Under the pieces are notes generated by a model. The model was given only the letters and a program-made list of their open reading frames with translations. It was not told where the DNA came from and searched no databases. 22,942 nucleotides of DNA from Actinomycetota bacterium. GTDB lineage: Bacteria > Actinomycetota > Actinomycetes > JACCUZ01. Shown piece after piece: positions 21,140 through 22,942 of this stretch. The position numbers and the translations under genes were made by a program. The DNA is taken from positions 1-22,942 of the forward strand of contig JAVEDA010000367.1 of NCBI GenBank assembly GCA_030841195.1, read 5' to 3'. The stretch's first letter is position 1. The number at the start of each line of letters is the position of its first letter.

Positions 21140-22942
21140 GTGTCCACCCCCGGCCGGCCGTTCCGCGTGCTCTACGTGTGCACCGGGAACATCTGCCGGT
21201 CGGCGGTGGCCGAGCGGCTGCTGCGTCGCGACCTGGCGGCCCGGCTGGGTGCGCAGTCCGAGCTGGTCCAGGTCGAGAGCGCGGGCGTGCGCGGGCTGGT
21301 CGGCGAGCCGATCGACCCGGACTCCGCCGCCGCCCTCACCGCTCTCGGTGGCAGCCCGGACGGCTTCGCGGCGCGGCGGCTCGACGCCGAGCTCGTGCAG
21401 GGCGCCGACCTCGTCATCACCGCGAACCGGAAGCACCGCGCCAACGTGGTGCGGCTGGACCCGAGCGCCGCCCGGCGGACCTTCACCATGCGCGAGCTGG
21501 CCTGGCTGGCCGACCTCGTCGACCTCGACGCCCTGCCCGCCTCGGACCCGCGGGCCCGGCTGGAGGCCGTCGTCGGCGAGGTCGCGGCGGCCCGGGGCAG
21601 CGTGCGCCCGGACGACCGGCACGACCTCGACGTCGAGGACCCCTACGGCTCACCGCCGGCGGTGCACCGGCGGACCACCGACGTCATCGCCGAGGCCACC
21701 GGCGCGACGGCCGGGCTGCTCGCGGCCGCTGCCGAGCCCGGGCTGGCTGCGTCGGTCGCCGGGGAGCGGGCGGCACGCAGCGGCAGGCCGGAGGCCCGGC
21801 GGACCCGGCCGGCACCACCTGCCCGAGGCGGTCGCCGCCGCACCTGGCGGATCGCACTGCTCGTCGTCGCGGCCCTGGTGCTCCTGCTGCTCGCCGCGGC
21901 CGCCTGGCTCGGCTGGACCGGGATGAAGGCCAAGCAGGAGCTGGACGACGCGCAACCGCTGGTCGGTGAGGTGCGGACCGCCGTCCTGCAGGGAGACACC
22001 GCGCGAACCAAGACCCTGGTGGCCGAGCTGCAGCAGCACACCGCGGCTGCACGGTCCCGGACGGGCGGCCCGGTGTGGTCGCTGGGTGCCCATCTCCCGG
22101 CGTACGGCGATGACCTGTCGGCCGTGCGGCAGGTGACGCTGTCCGTCGACGACGTCGCCCGACAGGTGCTGCCTCCGCTGGTCGGGGTCGCTGCAACGTT
22201 GCGACCTGAGGAGCTACGCACGGGCGGCGACCACATCGCGCTGCAGCCGTTGCGCGACGCCCAGCCCGCGCTGGCTACCGCGCTCACCCGGAGCCTGCGG
22301 GTGCAGCGCGACGTTGCCGCGATCGAGACGGTGGGGCTCGTGCCACAGGTCCGGTCGGCCGTGTCCGACCTGCGTGGCGACGTCACCGAGCTGGTCTCGA
22401 CGACACGCGCGGGCCAGCAGGCAGCGCGGCTGATCCCGCCCATGCTCGGCGCCGACGGGCCTCGGCGGTACCTCCTCGCCTTCCAGACCAACGCCGAGGT
22501 GCGCGGCACCGGTGGGCTGCTGGGTGCCTACGGCATCCTGGAGGCGGACGACGGCGAGGTGCGGCTGCAGGCGCTGGGCAGCAACAGTGACCTCGACGAC
22601 CCGCCCCGGCTGCCGGTCAACCTCGGCCCCGACTTCGTCCGGCTCTACGGCCAGGCGCCGAGGCTGTGGGTCAACGCCAATGCCAGCGCGCACTTCCCGT
22701 ACGCAGCCCAGATCTGGCTGGCGTCCTGGGAGCGCCAGCACGGCCAGCGGCTGGACGGCGTGGTCGCGACCGACCCGGTGGCGCTGGGGTTCCTGCTGAA
22801 GGCGACCGGTCCGGTGCGGCTGCCCAGCGGGCAGGAGATCACGGCCGACAACGCGGCCTCTCTGATGCTCAGCGACGTCTATCGGCGGTACCCATCGTTC
22901 GACGACAACGACGCACGGGACCGCTACCTGCAGTCCGTGGCG
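21140..22942 (+). CDS. low-molecular-weight protein tyrosine phosphatase fused to DUF4012 (partial, runs off the window)
   Basis: One uninterrupted frame of 601 codons continues past the window end. Residues 8-205 are a low-molecular-weight tyrosine phosphatase domain. The P-loop is CTGNICRS (C14, R20), the C(X)5R nucleophile loop, and the general acid is D167 in EDPYGSP, so it looks catalytically complete. A basic, proline-rich linker (about 206-235) leads to a transmembrane helix at about 237-259 (IALLVVAALVLLLLAAAAWLGW). The extracytoplasmic part matches DUF4012: a helical VWSLGAHLPAYGDDLSAVRQV region, then RRYLLAFQTNAEVRGTGGLLGAYG near 441-464. The phosphatase would be cytoplasmic and DUF4012 outside. 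DUF4012 genes and such phosphatases commonly sit in exopolysaccharide clusters; the fusion may regulate export or chain assembly. The start is GTG 21140, behind a TAGACT box. Confidence 0.9.
   Translation, partial: MSTPGRPFRVLYVCTGNICRSAVAERLLRRDLAARLGAQSELVQVESAGVRGLVGEPIDPDSAAALTALGGSPDGFAARRLDAELVQGADLVITANRKHRANVVRLDPSAARRTFTMRELAWLADLVDLDALPASDPRARLEAVVGEVAAARGSVRPDDRHDLDVEDPYGSPPAVHRRTTDVIAEATGATAGLLAAAAEPGLAASVAGERAARSGRPEARRTRPAPPARGGRRRTWRIALLVVAALVLLLLAAAAWLGWTGMKAKQELDDAQPLVGEVRTAVLQGDTARTKTLVAELQQHTAAARSRTGGPVWSLGAHLPAYGDDLSAVRQVTLSVDDVARQVLPPLVGVAATLRPEELRTGGDHIALQPLRDAQPALATALTRSLRVQRDVAAIETVGLVPQVRSAVSDLRGDVTELVSTTRAGQQAARLIPPMLGADGPRRYLLAFQTNAEVRGTGGLLGAYGILEADDGEVRLQALGSNSDLDDPPRLPVNLGPDFVRLYGQAPRLWVNANASAHFPYAAQIWLASWERQHGQRLDGVVATDPVALGFLLKATGPVRLPSGQEITADNAASLMLSDVYRRYPSFDDNDARDRYLQSVA

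Noticed and set aside
20232..21926. Plus-strand 564-aa frame across rluD and the phosphatase domain
   Set aside because: It is out of frame with the phosphatase gene and antisense to rluD. The frame from GTG 21140 holds all recognisable domains.

Overview
The window is high-GC DNA with GTG starts, 4-base stop/start overlaps and a PriA-type histidine isomerase, which together point to an actinobacterium; I cannot assign the order or genus. Most genes lie on the minus strand. There are about 22 protein genes, one complete insertion sequence, several unannotated palindromic repeats, and no rRNA or tRNA gene that I can see.

Left part (1-8773). An IS30-family element lies 31 bp beyond the 3' end of a long histidine operon that runs right to left: hisD, hisC, hisB, a spermidine-synthase-like gene, an unrecognised 205-aa gene, hisH, a 114-aa membrane protein, priA (hisA), a RidA-family gene and hisF. 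Most junctions are GTGA or ATGA overlaps, so the genes are probably translationally coupled. hisG, hisE and hisI are not in the window. The operon seems to start from a leaderless promoter just in front of hisD. Between hisD and the divergent ybaK-like gene lie four copies of a 24-bp repeat arranged as hairpins.

Middle (8998-15237). A YbaK/ProX-type deacylase gene on the plus strand overlaps convergently with a DUF2567-like membrane protein. That protein is coupled to a DUF3352 protein and appears to use a CTG start. Next comes dnaE, the replicative DNA polymerase alpha subunit. Upstream of dnaE is an unusual interleaved pair of inverted repeats (A-B-A'-B'). Its A arm shares a core with the palindrome that the IS30 element split, so both probably belong to one intergenic repeat family.

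Right part (15451-22942). This holds a secreted GH25-like protein with a peptidoglycan-binding tail, a membrane GGDEF-EAL c-di-GMP enzyme, a secreted matrixin-like zinc protease, and a coupled rluD-GNAT pair. Divergent from rluD is a long open frame that leaves the window. It joins an intact low-molecular-weight tyrosine phosphatase domain to a transmembrane helix and a DUF4012 domain in one polypeptide. This fusion is the most interesting gene here; I infer that it opens a surface-polysaccharide region to the right.

Five genes (hisD, ybaK, rluD, the phosphatase fusion and dnaE) share a recognisable TAGACT-like -10 box. In three of them the box sits exactly 6 nt before a GTG start, so leaderless transcription is likely.
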